The translations under genes were made by a program, and so were the position numbers. The notes under the pieces are model-generated. The model searched no databases and was not told the DNA's origin. It worked only from the letters and a program-made list of their open reading frames with translations. From an uncultured Bacteroidales bacterium (GTDB lineage: Bacteria; Bacteroidota; Bacteroidia; Bacteroidales; F082), in assembly GCA_947302205.1 (NCBI GenBank), contig CAMYVD010000001.1, positions 1 through 64,000 on the forward strand: a stretch of 64,000 nucleotides of DNA, in the 5' to 3' direction. Below, piece after piece: positions 41,776 to 53,500 of the stretch (positions are counted from its first letter, which is position 1; every line of letters starts with the position of its first letter).

Positions 41776-41863
41776 GTTTGATAGACAAACCATAGTTAAT
41801 CTATTTTTAATTATCAGATAATTAGATAAATATTTTTAATTTTGCATCCCAAATAGATAGACA

Positions 41864-42030
41864 ATGATAAAAAAAGAGGTCTCGCCGCCCATGCCCTCGT
41901 CGAGGTGATCTCCATTTTGATGAACCAGCAAGCCGCCTCCTACGCCCGTCGCAAGTCACGCATCAAGCAGGAAAAGGTGAATGGCGTGCAGGATGAAAGA
42001 AGTTTTGAGGAGATCATCGAAGCGTTGTAA
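41864..42030 (+). pseudogene. Decayed copy of the sensor-less HTH regulator
   Basis: It begins like the gene at 43455 (ATG, Lys-rich start), then jumps to the SPPMPS-region codons and again to the HTH end (..SYARRKSRIKQEKV.., ERSFEEIIEAL, stop at 42030). The two deletions put the 5' part out of frame: translation from 41864 stops after 14 codons. Its promoter box TAATTTTG (41837-41844) is still recognisable. Confidence 0.85.
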
Positions 42031-42042
42031 GCTGATAATCTT

Positions 42043-42050
42043 TATCTTTG
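42043..42050 (+). promoter_or_regulatory. -7 box (TATCTTTG) of the zinc-ribbon gene
   Basis: Exact box, 16 bp before the ATG at 42067. It is duplicated at 43953-43960 in front of the deleted copy. Confidence 0.6.
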
Positions 42051-42066
42051 CTGAAAATTTCTGCCC

Positions 42067-42852
42067 ATGAAAATCAAATGTGAATATTGCAGCGCGATGA
42101 TCGACGAAACGTCAGAGCGCTGTCCGAATTGCGGTGCGCCGCTCTCCGGAGCCAATCGCACCTCCAACGAACAGCCCAAGACCATCGAAGAGTTACAGGC
42201 CTGGTATTTGGCCCATCATCTGCCGCCTGAGGAGATCACTAGGTTTTTTATCGGCAAGAACATCAAAGAACCGAAAGCCTTTGGCATCTACAAGGATGGC
42301 AACGGCGACTGCGTGGTTTACAAGAACAAGTCCACCGGCGAGCGAGCCATTCGCTACCAAGGCTCCGACGAGGCCTATGCCGTCAATGAGCTCTATCAGC
42401 GGTTGAGAGCTGAGATTGTAGACCAAAAAGCCAACCGTCCGTCGAATCAACCGCCGGCTTCAGATGGGAATAAAAAGAAAAGGAAAGGCTGCGGCTGCAT
42501 GATGGCCATCCTCGTCCTCTTCCTTATCGGTGCCATCCTGTCTGTTTTCGACAGCACCCCGCCTAACGGTTATTACAACTACCACGGCACCCAATATTAC
42601 CATCAAGGTTCCTCTTGGTATTATTATGACTCAAACACGGATGACTGGTACGAGTCGCAGGATATTGACATCGACAAGGATAACGCCAGCGACTATCGTG
42701 TTTACGATCACTCGGGAAAGGATTTTGAGTCCACCTCGTGGTACGATGCCGGCAGCAATAGCGATGACTACGATTGGGATGACGACGATGACTGGGGCGG
42801 CTCCAGCAGCGACTGGGATAGCGGCAGCACCGACTGGGATTCGGATTGGTAA
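42067..42852 (+). CDS. Zinc-ribbon membrane protein with acidic Ser/Asp/Trp tail
   Basis: A 261-residue protein. The N-terminal zinc ribbon is CEYC..CPNC (residues 4-22). A cytoplasmic middle (~35-120) has PPEEITRFFIGKNIKEPKAFGIYKDGNGDCVVYKNKSTGERAIRYQG-type beta-sequence. A basic stretch (KKKRKGCGC) precedes one transmembrane helix (MMAILVLFLIGAIL, about 150-165). The extracytoplasmic tail is dominated by Tyr, Ser, Asp and Trp and ends in DWDSGS/DWDSDW repeats. Zinc-ribbon plus single-helix proteins of this kind are widespread and uncharacterised. The acidic tail might bind metal ions or cationic surfaces. A tandem copy has been deleted down to its first and last codons (43977-44000). Confidence 0.75.
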   Translation: MKIKCEYCSAMIDETSERCPNCGAPLSGANRTSNEQPKTIEELQAWYLAHHLPPEEITRFFIGKNIKEPKAFGIYKDGNGDCVVYKNKSTGERAIRYQGSDEAYAVNELYQRLRAEIVDQKANRPSNQPPASDGNKKKRKGCGCMMAILVLFLIGAILSVFDSTPPNGYYNYHGTQYYHQGSSWYYYDSNTDDWYESQDIDIDKDNASDYRVYDHSGKDFESTSWYDAGSNSDDYDWDDDDDWGGSSSDWDSGSTDWDSDW

Positions 42853-43245
42853 TGCTGCGTAATGCTCCGAAGCATAAATTCCTTTCTACTCCCTTCCTAC
42901 TCTCTCCCTGATTTCTCCCTGATTTCAGGGAGAATCAGCCATAATTCAGGATTCATGTCGATAGGAATCAGGAAGATAGCAAATAGTTAGTAATATATAA
43001 CTATCGTTGACGCTTAGAGGTGTAACCAATTGGCCGATAATGATGGCTCCTTTAGTCCTCCTTTGGTCCTCCTTAGGTGCTCCTTTCAGGCTCCTGAAAT
43101 CCGTCGCGCTACCTTCGACGTACCTTAGGCGTAGCGTAGGCGAAGCGTAGGCGAAAACCGACAACCAAGTAACTGTTCAAAATTAAGCTACATGATTTTT
43201 GAAGCGGGACATGGGTCTGGGAGGCTCACCCGTAAAAGCCTGTGT
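42853..43245. other. Gene-free stretch with small repeats
   Basis: No gene is supported. It contains an 8-bp-arm hairpin (42915-42932) without a T-run, an array of short CTCCTT-type direct repeats (about 43045-43095), a GCGTAGGCGAA direct repeat near 43131-43155 whose translations look like dispersed-repeat debris, and the 18-bp duplicated block 43023-43040. It borders the transposase remnant. Confidence 0.6.
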
Positions 43246-43392
43246 TTAGGCGTAGATTTTCTGGAGCCTGAAGAGAAAGAAACGGACATCGGATACGCCT
43301 CTTAGTGCGGCACGGAAGTTCTTGACCTTGGAGTTGAAGGCCTTGGCATTGGCGTTGGTGGAACGGTCGTTGAAGTAGTTGAGGACCTCGTC
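43246..43392 (-). pseudogene. ISAon1-like transposase C-terminal remnant
   Basis: On the minus strand, 48 codons followed by a stop encode DEVLNYFNDRSTNANAKAFN..NFRAALRGVSDVRFFLFRLQKIYA. This matches the C-terminal end of transposases of the Bacteroidota ISAon1/ISL3-like group (xxYFxxRSTNAxAExFNxKIKxFR..RGVxxxxFFLFRLxxLYA). The N-terminal part is missing: at 43393 the sequence switches abruptly to the duplicated block. Confidence 0.72.
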
Positions 43393-43454
43393 ATATTTTA
43401 ATTATCAGATAATTAGATAAATATTTTTAAATTTGCATCCCAAATAGATAGACA

Positions 43455-43940
43455 ATGATGAAAAAAGAGGTGCTCCTATTGATTGTTGGCGTGCTGCTGA
43501 CCTATTTGGTCCTGATGTTGCTGTTGCTACGGCAAAGGAATTTGAAAGACCGTCTGAAAAAAGAGATGGCCCAACACCAGATGGATTTGGCCCTCCTGAA
43601 GAATAAGGTATATCTCGCCGCCCATGCCCTCGCCGAGGTGATCTCGACACCGCCTGTCGAGTTCAACCTCCAGGATGCGGATTGGGATGACTTCATCGAA
43701 CTCGTCAACCACCACCATCAAGGGTTTGTCAAAAGGCTGCTGGAAAAATTTCCCACCTTGACCAAAGGCGACGTCCAGATATGCTGCCTCACCAAGCTCG
43801 GCTTCAGCAACCAGGTTATTGCAACGTTGATGAATCAGCAAGCCGCTTCCTACGCCCGTCGCAAGTCACGCATCAAGCAGGAAAAGATGAACGGCTTGCA
43901 AGATGAAAGAAGTTTTGAGGAGATCATCGAAGCGTTGTAA
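43455..43940 (+). CDS. Sensor-less membrane HTH protein (truncated TPR-regulator paralog)
   Basis: A 161-residue protein equal to the C-terminal third of the TPR regulators at 28360 and 40426. A short Lys-containing N-terminus is followed by a transmembrane helix (VLLLIVGVLLTYLVLMLLLL, residues 6-25), the coiled juxtamembrane part, and the LuxR-like HTH (LTKGDVQICCLTKLGFSNQVIATLM..SYARRKSRIKQEKM). The lipoprotein signal and all TPRs are absent. It has its own -7 box (TAAATTTG, 43428-43435) 19 bp before the ATG and an uninterrupted frame, so it may be expressed. It could act as an uncoupled version of the larger regulators or form mixed complexes with them. Alternatively it is a gene fragment not yet decayed. 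Confidence 0.7.
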   Translation: MMKKEVLLLIVGVLLTYLVLMLLLLRQRNLKDRLKKEMAQHQMDLALLKNKVYLAAHALAEVISTPPVEFNLQDADWDDFIELVNHHHQGFVKRLLEKFPTLTKGDVQICCLTKLGFSNQVIATLMNQQAASYARRKSRIKQEKMNGLQDERSFEEIIEAL

Positions 43941-43976
43941 GCTGATAATCTTTATCTTTGCTGAAAATTTCAGCCA

Positions 43977-44000
43977 ATGGGATTCAGATTGGTGATGCCG
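43977..44000 (+). pseudogene. Residue of the deleted zinc-ribbon gene copy
   Basis: Its leader and ATG equal those at 42043-42069, but the ATG runs straight into sequence matching the last codons and stop region of the zinc-ribbon gene (GGGATTCAGATTGGTGATGC against GGGATTCGGATTGGTAATGC). More than 750 bp have been lost internally. Confidence 0.75.
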
Positions 44001-44092
44001 TGAAATGAGTATTAAGCGTTGTTATAGGGCTCGCCATAATTCTTAACCAATTGGCCGATAAGCATATCGAAGGCTATGGCGTACATGGCTGG

Positions 44093-44308
44093 TTAAATTG
44101 CCAAAGTAAAGTAATCCTCTTCTCCCCAAAAGATGCGTCCCATATCATCCTTGGCGGAGATAACGGTTCCTCTGTAAGGATTATCTTCGATTTCAATGAT
44201 TTCGCCACTTACCCAATCGCTGAGATGTGTGAGGTATGGGCTGATATTGACCCTTTGTCCGATTTTCATTAATTCTTTGATTTTGGCAAAAATAAGCAGT
44301 TTTTTCAT
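44093..44308 (-). CDS. Small conserved hypothetical protein
   Basis: 71 residues from the ATG at 44308; an internal start at 44269 (MKIGQRVN) gives a 58-residue version that may be the true one. The core reads KIGQRVNISPYLTHLSDWVSGEIIEIEDNPYRG..ISAKDDMGRIFWGEEDYF, a compact beta-rich sequence of the KOW/SH3-like type found as short hypothetical proteins in Bacteroidales. Function unknown. A plausible -7 box (TATTTTTG on the minus strand, 44341-44348) lies 32 bp upstream of the longer start. It stands alone between the duplicated block and the giant gene operon. Confidence 0.65.
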   Translation of the reverse strand: MKKLLIFAKIKELMKIGQRVNISPYLTHLSDWVSGEIIEIEDNPYRGTVISAKDDMGRIFWGEEDYFTLAI

Positions 44309-44340
44309 ATCGCAGTGTTTTTCCTTTAATTTTTTCGCCG

Positions 44341-44348
44341 CAAAAATA
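44341..44348 (-). promoter_or_regulatory. -7 box of the small hypothetical gene
   Basis: TATTTTTG on the minus strand. The remaining ~175 bp up to the giant-gene promoter hold no gene. Confidence 0.45.
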
Positions 44349-44523
44349 ATACAATTATTCAAAATTCAGTATTAATTTATGATAGATTTTTCTATTCTAC
44401 CATATTAATACATCAACTTTTTTATTTCAAAATCCATATAAATCCGTGATTGTCAAAACAACAGCTTAAATTTTGTTAAGAAATTATTAACTAAAAATGG
44501 CTCAATATACCAGTAAAAAGTAG

Positions 44524-44574
44524 TACTTTTGCAGACTTTTTGCACGCGAACTATTTTATATTTATTATAAAATA
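44524..44574 (+). promoter_or_regulatory. Giant-operon promoter and leader hairpin
   Basis: The -7 box TACTTTTG (44524-44531) is followed by a leader containing an inverted repeat, TATTTTAT (44552-44559) with its complement (44567-44574), whose right arm reaches the first base of the ATG at 44574. The hairpin could mask the start region, or use of the internal ATG at 44652 could bypass it. Confidence 0.5.
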
Positions 44575-47500
44575 TGTATTTGATGATGAAACAAACAACG
44601 CAAAATATAACGCAGCAATCGTCTCATAATCTTCTCATTACTACATACCGCATGTTCCGCACGTTCGGTGCGATGATCTTTTTGGTCATGGCACTGCTGA
44701 CGCCAATGACGATACAAGGGCAGGTGCCTGATGTGACTATGGATACGAATGAAAACGGTGTTATTGATGATGACGAAAAGAACCTGTATTTGATTCAAAC
44801 CAATCAATTCCCGAGTTTCTATATGGCTCCTAAAACTATAAGTAATGTTTTAAGAGTCACGACAAACAATATACCCTGTGATAACATGCTGTGGTATTTC
44901 TTGGATGCTGGTACTGATAGCGGTACTCAATATTACTATATTGTTAATAATTCTGAGAATAAATACATATGTCATGGCGGAGGTACAAGTAACGACGCCG
45001 CGCTCAGAGGTGTTCAATTGGTTGAAAAAAATTCAGACAACGAAGAGAGATGTAAGTTTAAGCTCGTTGAAAACAACGAGAGTGGTCAGACAGGGTTTTA
45101 TAACATTGATGTAAAGGGAAGTCCGACATATTTTGCCTTGAACAAGGAATCGGGTAATGTAGACGAAAGTAAACCCATCAGATTGACAAATAACCAATGG
45201 GTGAATAATATGAATTCAAGATGGAAGTTCATACCCTACAATGGGACTTACACATGGCCGACTCCTCCTTTTACACCATCGACTAATTCTTTGAAGCATT
45301 ACTACAAGATCCATAATGTACAAAACTCCACATATTATGTTTCGACTAGTACGACGACAGATACGATGGTAACCTATGCAAGTACCGCATCCAACCGTAT
45401 GGTATGGTATTTCGAAGAGGCGCCAGCCGATCCTTCAACACCCTGGTTTAAATACTACTACATAGTCAATCCTGAATCCTGTATGAACATGTACTACCGC
45501 GGTACGACCACCAACGGTACCGAACAAACCGATGCCGTCATCGTAAAACCATATGGGTTGGGAGAAGAAGACCGATATCAGTTTATTGTAGTGCAGGCTG
45601 CAAGAACAACTGGTGGTGATGATCCTGTTGTGTGTTACGCCATTATCCCCAAATTGCTCCGCGGAATTTATTGGGGTAGCAATAGCCTTGGTTCGAAGGT
45701 TATTAGCGACGGCTCCAATATGGGAATCATTAAAAGTAGAGGTGCAAACAACAGCACTGCTCAATGGAATTTTGAGGTGGCGAGTTACGCCATAGCCGCG
45801 CCAACCATTACCATCAACTGCGACAATTCCGTCTCACTCAGTGCCCCAGACACTCCTGATGGCGACATTTATTACAATGTCGGTGACGGCAGCCAACCTG
45901 ACCCCACTAATGAAAGCACACCATTTGTGAATCCTTTTACACCGAATGTGGGTCAGGTAGTAAAAGCAGTGGTTTACCATTGTGGTGTTAAATCCAATGT
46001 CACCACAAGTGATCCCTATAGTGCCACCCATACTGAAGCTCCTTCCATAACCTATAACGCTACTACCATCACCATCACCGGGCCTGAGGGCAGCACCATC
46101 TATTACACTGTCACTGCTGGTAACAGCGGCACTGACCCCATCATTGGCAATCCGGGAACTTCGAGCGGCTCTACACCAGTGAACATCTTTTTCGACGGAA
46201 CTCAAACGGATGTCCGCGCCATTGCCAAAGTTTCAACCATGGATGAATCTTGCGTCACAAGGTTGGTGACCTTGGCCACACCCACAGTGACGATTGACAA
46301 TGGCGAATGCAACGAGACTTCGCCGACGGGCAACCTGTTGACCATCACCGACACCAATGTGGGTGGCACCCTTTGGTATGCCGTCACAGCAGGCGAAAAC
46401 AGCGACGCTCCCGATATCAATGCTACCCCCAATCCTTATGGCCAATATACAGCTCCCATCGTCCTCGATGACTTGGACGGCAGCAACACATACTATACCG
46501 TCCACGCCTATTCCCAATCGAGCGACGGCGTTAATCACTCGGGTATTGTTTCCGTAAGCCGTCTAATGAAAACCGGCGGCAAACCCTTGTTGACACCTCC
46601 TGTGGGTTCCAGCCCTGTGGTGCATATCGAAGGCGGCGTGTTTGGCGATGTGGCGGTTTGTAGTGCCACTGGCGTGGCCACTCAACAGGTGCCTATTGCC
46701 TCTGATGGAACGGCCGATTACTCCATTCCTAGCAATGCCAGCGGCACACTCAGCGTGGCTTTTAAGCATGGCAACTGGCAGCTTTCATGTGACTCCACCT
46801 ACATAATTCCTGCCGCACCAGCTAAACCTGAGCCAAGCCAGTCTTGTGACAATAAACTCAGTCTGAGCACCACCTCTCCCATGGCCATCATCCATTACAT
46901 CCTTGATGGTGAGGAAAGTGACCAGGTGACGCTCAGCAGCCCCACTTACTTCGAGGGGAGCCTCTATTCAATAATGCCAGGCACTCGAGTGCGCGCCAAG
47001 GCTTTTGAAGGATTCCTTAGCTCCGAACTATTGGACTACACCTATCAACCGGAACATGTCGCTGCTCCCACTTTCTTTGTTGACGGTGTCTACGTCACCA
47101 TTTCAAGCGCAACTTCAGGAGCCAGCATATACTATACAGTATCCACGAACGAAAATAACAACGAGGATGATCCCATTGCTGACCCTGATGATCCAGACCC
47201 AACAGATCCAAGCCAACTGTTCACTGCTGATTATGAACTAAGAGGCATTACCAAAATCAAGGCCATTGCCGTGAAGGACGGGATGGAAAACTCTTGCATC
47301 ATTCTTGTCACTACCCGTGAAGGCTATAGTATCACCAATGTCACTGAGTTGAACACTATTTCTGGCGATCCGGATAAAACAGGTAAGTATTGGTTCATCG
47401 AGAATGACTTTAATGCGTCCGGTTATAACGGCCCTGTCGATTTCACCGGCGTGTTGGTGGGCAACTACCATGCCATCAGTGGACTTACTACTCCCCTGTT

Positions 47501-50500
47501 CAACGAAACCAGTGGTAGTGCTGTTGTTCACGACCTGAACCTCAAAGAAGTCAATATCCCCGCTTCTACCGCTGGTAACGTGGGCGCTATTGCGTGTACT
47601 GCCAAGGGTAACACGAGAATTTACAATTGTGGCATTCTGCCTACTACCGCTGATGGTACATCCACTTCACAAGTGGGTGGTACTGGTAAAGTAGGTGGAA
47701 TGGTAGGCATACTTCAAGACAACGCCCGCGTTATCAATTGCTTCAGTTATGCTGACATCACCTCTGGTACGCACAGAGGAGGTATCGTAGGCTACAATTC
47801 AGGGACGTCTAATCAAACCGCCGTCACCACGATGATCATGAACTGTATGTTCTACGGAGACATTTCTACATCAGGCAGTCCTACTCAAATTGCCCCTGTT
47901 TATGGCGGTACCAAAATTTCCAATTCTGGTAATAAAGGTCTGAATAATTTCAATTACTTCCGATTCAACAGTCCATACGTATCCAGTGGCTCCTCCATCA
48001 CATATAACTGTGCTTTGGGTGCTAAGGACCGCAATTTGGAACGTTTCGAGTTTTACCGTCTCATTTTGAACAGCAATCACAAACTGGCTTCTTGGTATAT
48101 CAAAGAAACTGTTATAGGTGCCTCCGAGCGTGTGGGCCACTGGGTGCTCGACAAGAGCTTAGCTCCTTATCCCATCCTAAAAACCGGTGAAGGAGTCTAT
48201 CCTTCCATTATTAATCCTGATGCCGCCCATGCTATTCCCATTGATCCTGACAATATCCATCGCAATGAAGGCCGTAAATTGGGTGAATTGACGGTGAGTA
48301 TTAGCGGTGTGGGTAGTAATGCGCCAACTGGAGCAGCCATCAAGTCGGGATGCAATACGCGCATCCTTAATATCACTGACAAGGACGAAGCCAATTACAA
48401 TTTCAACTACAAGAAAGTACAGCTGCCTTATTATAACGAAATTGGCACGAACAATTACACCGAAAACAAGGTGGTCACGGGTTGGAAAATTACGGCCTTC
48501 GATCAAGAGGGCACAGGCACTTTCTGCAACAATACTTACGATTTTCCATGTTACAACTTTGTGGACCGTACCTGTACCGATAAGGACAAGTATAGTGTCA
48601 GTGGGCGCGTCTTCAACCAAGGTGCCTACTATGAGGTGCCTGATGGGGTGACTGCTATCACCATTGAGCCTTATTGGGCCAATTGTGTCTATCTAAGCGA
48701 TTCCACTTATGATGTCACTTACAATAATATGGCATCCTGCCCTGTAGAAACCATGGGTAAACAGCCAAAAACATTTAATGGCGAGCAAACAGTTTATAAT
48801 AATGTTTTTACTGCAATAGATAGTTTGAATTCAGGTACTACCGTTTATGATGCCGCTGTGGTGTTAGTGGGTAACTACCATCATTTTTTCAATGCTACTT
48901 CGATCAACCCTAATAAGACCTTGACGATCATGTCGGTTGATATGGATAATGACAACGAACCTGACAATTCCTTCTTCTACCAACACTACGACCGCCGTGA
49001 GGTGGCGCCAATGCGTTTTGATTTTATCAACATTCCTGGTATCGGTATGGCGCAAAAGGAAGATGGTCGTCAAAACGACCCCCAACCAGGTATTTTCCAC
49101 GCCACAGGTTGGTTTGAGATTACGAATACCGTGCTGATCAGTTTTGGCCAGTTTGAGTTTGCTAAAAGCTCAAAAAACAACATCAAACCGGTTATCTTAC
49201 ACGGAGGCATTTATGAGCAATTTGTCTCCACTAATAATGGTGTTGCTTCTTACCAATACATATTTGTGGGCGGCAATTCATGGTTCAAGGAATTCAATGT
49301 GGGTTGCCATACCCGTGAAACAGCTGGTAAGACTCCTAAGCGACCTGTCTCCGTGGCTGGTGGCGATTTTGAAAAGTTTTATCTTTCAGGTAGAAACAAA
49401 CCCGAGCAGGTTCAGGATTCGGCAAATGCCGTATGCTACATTGATGGTGGACGTTTTGGCGAGGTGGCAGGTGCTGGTATGCAGCAAATCCGTGGCAACG
49501 TTACTTGGCTGATCAACGGCGCCGACATCACGAGTTTCTTCGGTGGCGGTATCAACGCTGCCAAGCCCATCAGAGGCAACATTAGCACTACTATCAGCAA
49601 TAGCTGGGTGGACGAGTTCTGTGGTGGTCCCAAGTTTGGCGACATGGCGAATGGAAAGACCGTCACCACGGTGGCAAATGATTGTAATTTTGGCAAATTC
49701 TTCGGTGCTGGCTACGGTGGTACAGCTTACAATCGATTCGGCCATGTAGACGAATCAGATAAGGATAACTATGATGCATATTGGAATACATGGGTTGATA
49801 CATATTATTTACGGGCATATTCCTCTAATCCTAAACACATAGGCATTTCCACTAGCTATGAATACGAATACTTCTTCTATTCTGGCGGACGTGATGCTGT
49901 TAAAGTGGGTCGTTTGTATGTCAATTACGCTTCCTTGTCGTTGGCTTCCACCCGAAATGTCAGTTCCACATTGTCCGGCTGCACCATAGGCGATTTCTAT
50001 GGTGGTGGCAAGTTGGGTGCTGTGAACGGCGATGTCGTTTCAACGCTTACTGATTGTACCGTTACAGGTGATGTATTCGGTAGCGGCTATTCAGCGGCCG
50101 TTCCTACGGTAGAGGTCACAAAGCGTGAAAACAGCAGTGGTACTGTTGGCTTTGAAACGAAACCTTATTATGACAACAAGGCTAATGTTTTCAACGACGA
50201 GCAAGTATCACCCCCGGTACCGCCTGTGGTTTATACATGGAGTAGCGCTGGCGACAACGATAATCCGTTTACCGATGATGGAGATGAACATTTCATTCAT
50301 ACCGACCAACCTCTTAATAACCTTGGCGCCGTCTTAGGCAACGCCACCCTCACCATCAATGGCAACACTGTGGTTAAGGGTGATGTGTACGGCGGCGGAG
50401 CGCTCTCAAGCTCCAACACTAATTCGACAAGTAATAAAATCCAGGTCAACATCAACGGCGGCACCTATGGCGAAACTGGCGCTGCTTCGGGTGGTAACAT

Positions 50501-53500
50501 CTACGGAGGTGGCATGGGCAATGCTCAAAATGCCGTCACCGAAGGTACCGTTGAGCTGAATATCGGCAATAGCTCACAAAGTGCCAATAACGTGGTCATC
50601 AACGGCAACGTGTATGGTTGCAACAACTACAACGGCTCGCCTCAAGGCGATGTGTCCGTCGATGTTTGGGTTACAAAGCATGACGCTAGCAACACGGCCT
50701 CTAACACCGGTGGCGGCTATGCCATTGCCAACGTGTTTGGCGGTGGCCACTTGGCCGACTATACTCCGGCTGGCAAGGCCGCCCATGTCACCATTCACGG
50801 CTGCCAAAACACCATCGGTCGTGTGTTTGGTGGCGGTGACGCTGCCGCTGCTCCCGGTGTGGTCACAGTCATCGACGGCGGTCGTTTCGACTGGGTGTTC
50901 GGCGGCGGTAACGGTGAAGTGATAGCGGCTAACATCGGTGCTGGAGGTGCCAATATCTCTGTCCACGGTGGAAAAATCCACCACCTCTTTGGGGGAAGTA
51001 ACACGAACGGTACCATCTCCGGCGACATGGTGGTCAACATTGATAACGAAGGCGGTTGCGATGAATACATCGATGAGTTCTTTGGTGGCTGTAACCTTGT
51101 GGAACTCGGCACGGTGGATGATCCCGTTGCCCTATCTACCACCATTGGTTGCGGCACTTTGTTCGGCTCCGTTTATGGCGGTAGCAACAAAGCCAATATC
51201 TATGGCGATGTCACCCTCACCATCGAAGGAGGCGAAATTGAAAATGTTTACGGCGGTTCAAAGGGCGTTGCGGAAGGTGATGAAACCTATCCCGACGGTC
51301 TGTCTGCCGACATCAGCGGTAACGTCACCTTGAACCTGGCTGGCGGAACGATCGCTAATGCTTTTGGCGGCAGCAATATCTTAGGCAGCATTGACGGCAA
51401 CATCACCGTGAATGTGGAAGACGCCGAAGACCCTGACTGTCCGTTAATCCTTACCGATGTATTCGGCGGCGGTAATCTGGCTGTTTATAATGGCACTCCG
51501 GCGGTGAACGTCAAGCATGGTACCGTGTTGGGCAATGTGTATGGCGGCGGCAATGGAGATCCGGCCGACAACACACAGACCAAAGGTTCTACTGGAGCCC
51601 CAACGGTCGTCATCGGTGACGCTGACCCCGACCACAAGGCTGTTGTCGAAGGCGACGTGTATGGTGGCGGTAACGCAGCTAAGGTAACAGGCTCCACCAC
51701 GACGACGGTACAAGTGCTCAACAAGTGCAATACTGAAATCGGTTACGTGTATGGCGGTGGCAATGCGGCTGACGTGCCGGCAGCCAGCGTTTCTATCGCA
51801 GGCGGAACCATCCATCACGATGTATTTGGAGGCGGTCATGGCGACAAGGCCAGCCTTGGCGGTGTCCACACTGACAAGCAAGCCAATGTGGACGGCGATG
51901 TTTCTGTCAGCATCACTGGTGCCACCATTGACCGTGTGTTTGCAGGCAGCAACATCAACGGAAGCATCGATGGTGACATCACCCTGTCTATTGACAAGAG
52001 CGCTGATGCCAATTGCGATATGATCATCCATGAGGTGTACGGCGGCGGCAACATGGCCGATGGCAAGGCCGCCAACATCACCATCGGATGCACTGGCAAT
52101 ATCGACGCGGGCGAGAATGGCCATGTGGCCCATCCCGAAAACATCGGCACTTCCCTTGAAGGTATCGGCACCCTTTATGGCGGCGCCAACCAGGCCGGTA
52201 TCAGCAACGATAACGACATAGAGTTAAACATCAATAGCGGCATCATCAACAAGGTATTCGGCGGCAACAACACCAGTGGCGAAATTGCAAGTGGCATTAC
52301 CGTCAACATCGAAAAAGACAGCGATTGTGGTTGGTATGTTGGCGATGTATTTGGCGGCGGCGACCATGCCTACTATGATGGCACTCCTGAGGTCAATATC
52401 ATTGCAGGTACCGTGTACCGCAACGTGTATGGCGGAGGAAACGACATCACCGCTGAGAATAAAGGTGTCAATGGCAGCAAAGTCGAAATGACCGGAGGCA
52501 CCGTCCTTGGAGGACTCTACGGCGGCTGCAACACCAGCGGAGTGGTTGATGGCGATATTGTCGTGAACATCAACGGCGGTACCATCGGCTCCTACGAGAA
52601 ACTCAACACAGCACCGTCCTATCCCACTACAGATGTGTACGGCGGCGGTTACGGTGCATCAACCAGTACCTCTGGTGATGTCAGAGTCAATATCAACGGC
52701 GGTACCATTTACGGTGACGTTTACGGCGGCTCAGCCCTTGGTGAAGTCAATGCCAAGGATGGCACCGACACTACTTTCGTCAACATCAACGGAGGCATTC
52801 TTGAAACCAAGACCACGACAGCCACAACCCCAGGCGGTCAATCGTACTTCATCTATCATGGCGGTAACGTTTATGGCGGCGGATTAGGCCGTAAAGCAGT
52901 TGGTGACGATCCAGCCATTCCTGCCAAGGTATATGGTAAGGTGTATGTCAACATTGGTTCCGTCACCGCATGGGATCCCGACAAACCTGGCTATACCTTA
53001 ACTACTGCGGGTAACGCCACCATCAAAGGTAACATCTATGGTTGTAACAATACCTACGGTTCGCCACAGGACGACGTTGTCGTGAATGTTTATCAAACAG
53101 CGCACACTCCAGGTGTCGACGGGGTGGATGATGAAGGTTACGCCCTCGCCAATGTGTTTGGCGGTGGCAACGAAGCCGACTTCACGGCCACGGGAAAAAC
53201 GACTACTGTCAACATCTATAGCTGCGACAACACCATCCAACGTACCTTCGGAGGTAGCAATGCGGCAGCATCCAATTCGGTGACCACGATGATTCAAGGC
53301 GGTCGCATCCACGAGGCTTACGGCGGCGGTAACGGTGAAGTCCAAGCTGCCAACGTCAATGGTAGTGTCACGCTGGCAATCCACGGCGGCACTATCGGAC
53401 AGTCGTTCTCCGGCAGTAACCAAAACGGTGTCATTTCAGAGACCTCAACCGTTACCATTGATGATGCAGGTTGCGGTGGAGTCGAGGTAGAGGAGCACTT

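Larger units (their letters stand above)
41805..42066 (+). repeat. Direct repeat, copy A (left part of duplicated block)
   Basis: From TTTTAATTATCAG at 41805 to the ATG at 42067, this matches 43396-43976 almost base for base, apart from two deletions of about 142 and 180 bp inside the regulator coding part. A third matching block (18 bp, 43023-43040 against 44044-44061) marks the right side of the duplicated unit. Confidence 0.85.
43396..44061 (+). repeat. Direct repeat, copy B (duplicated block)
   Basis: Second copy of the unit starting at 41805. It retains the regulator part intact but has lost nearly all of the zinc-ribbon gene. It ends with the TAACCAATTGGCCGATAA block (44044-44061) shared with 43023-43040. 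Confidence 0.82.

Noticed and set aside
42915-42932. Hairpin after the zinc-ribbon gene as a terminator
   Set aside because: Good 8-bp stem but no T-run follows.
42946-43164. 72-codon minus-strand frame
   Set aside because: It consists of short direct repeats with translations typical of dispersed-repeat debris (FAYASPTLRLR..) and has no promoter.
44051-44272. Plus-strand 73-codon frame opposite the small hypothetical gene
   Set aside because: It is the antisense of a minus-strand frame with better composition and an upstream -7 box.
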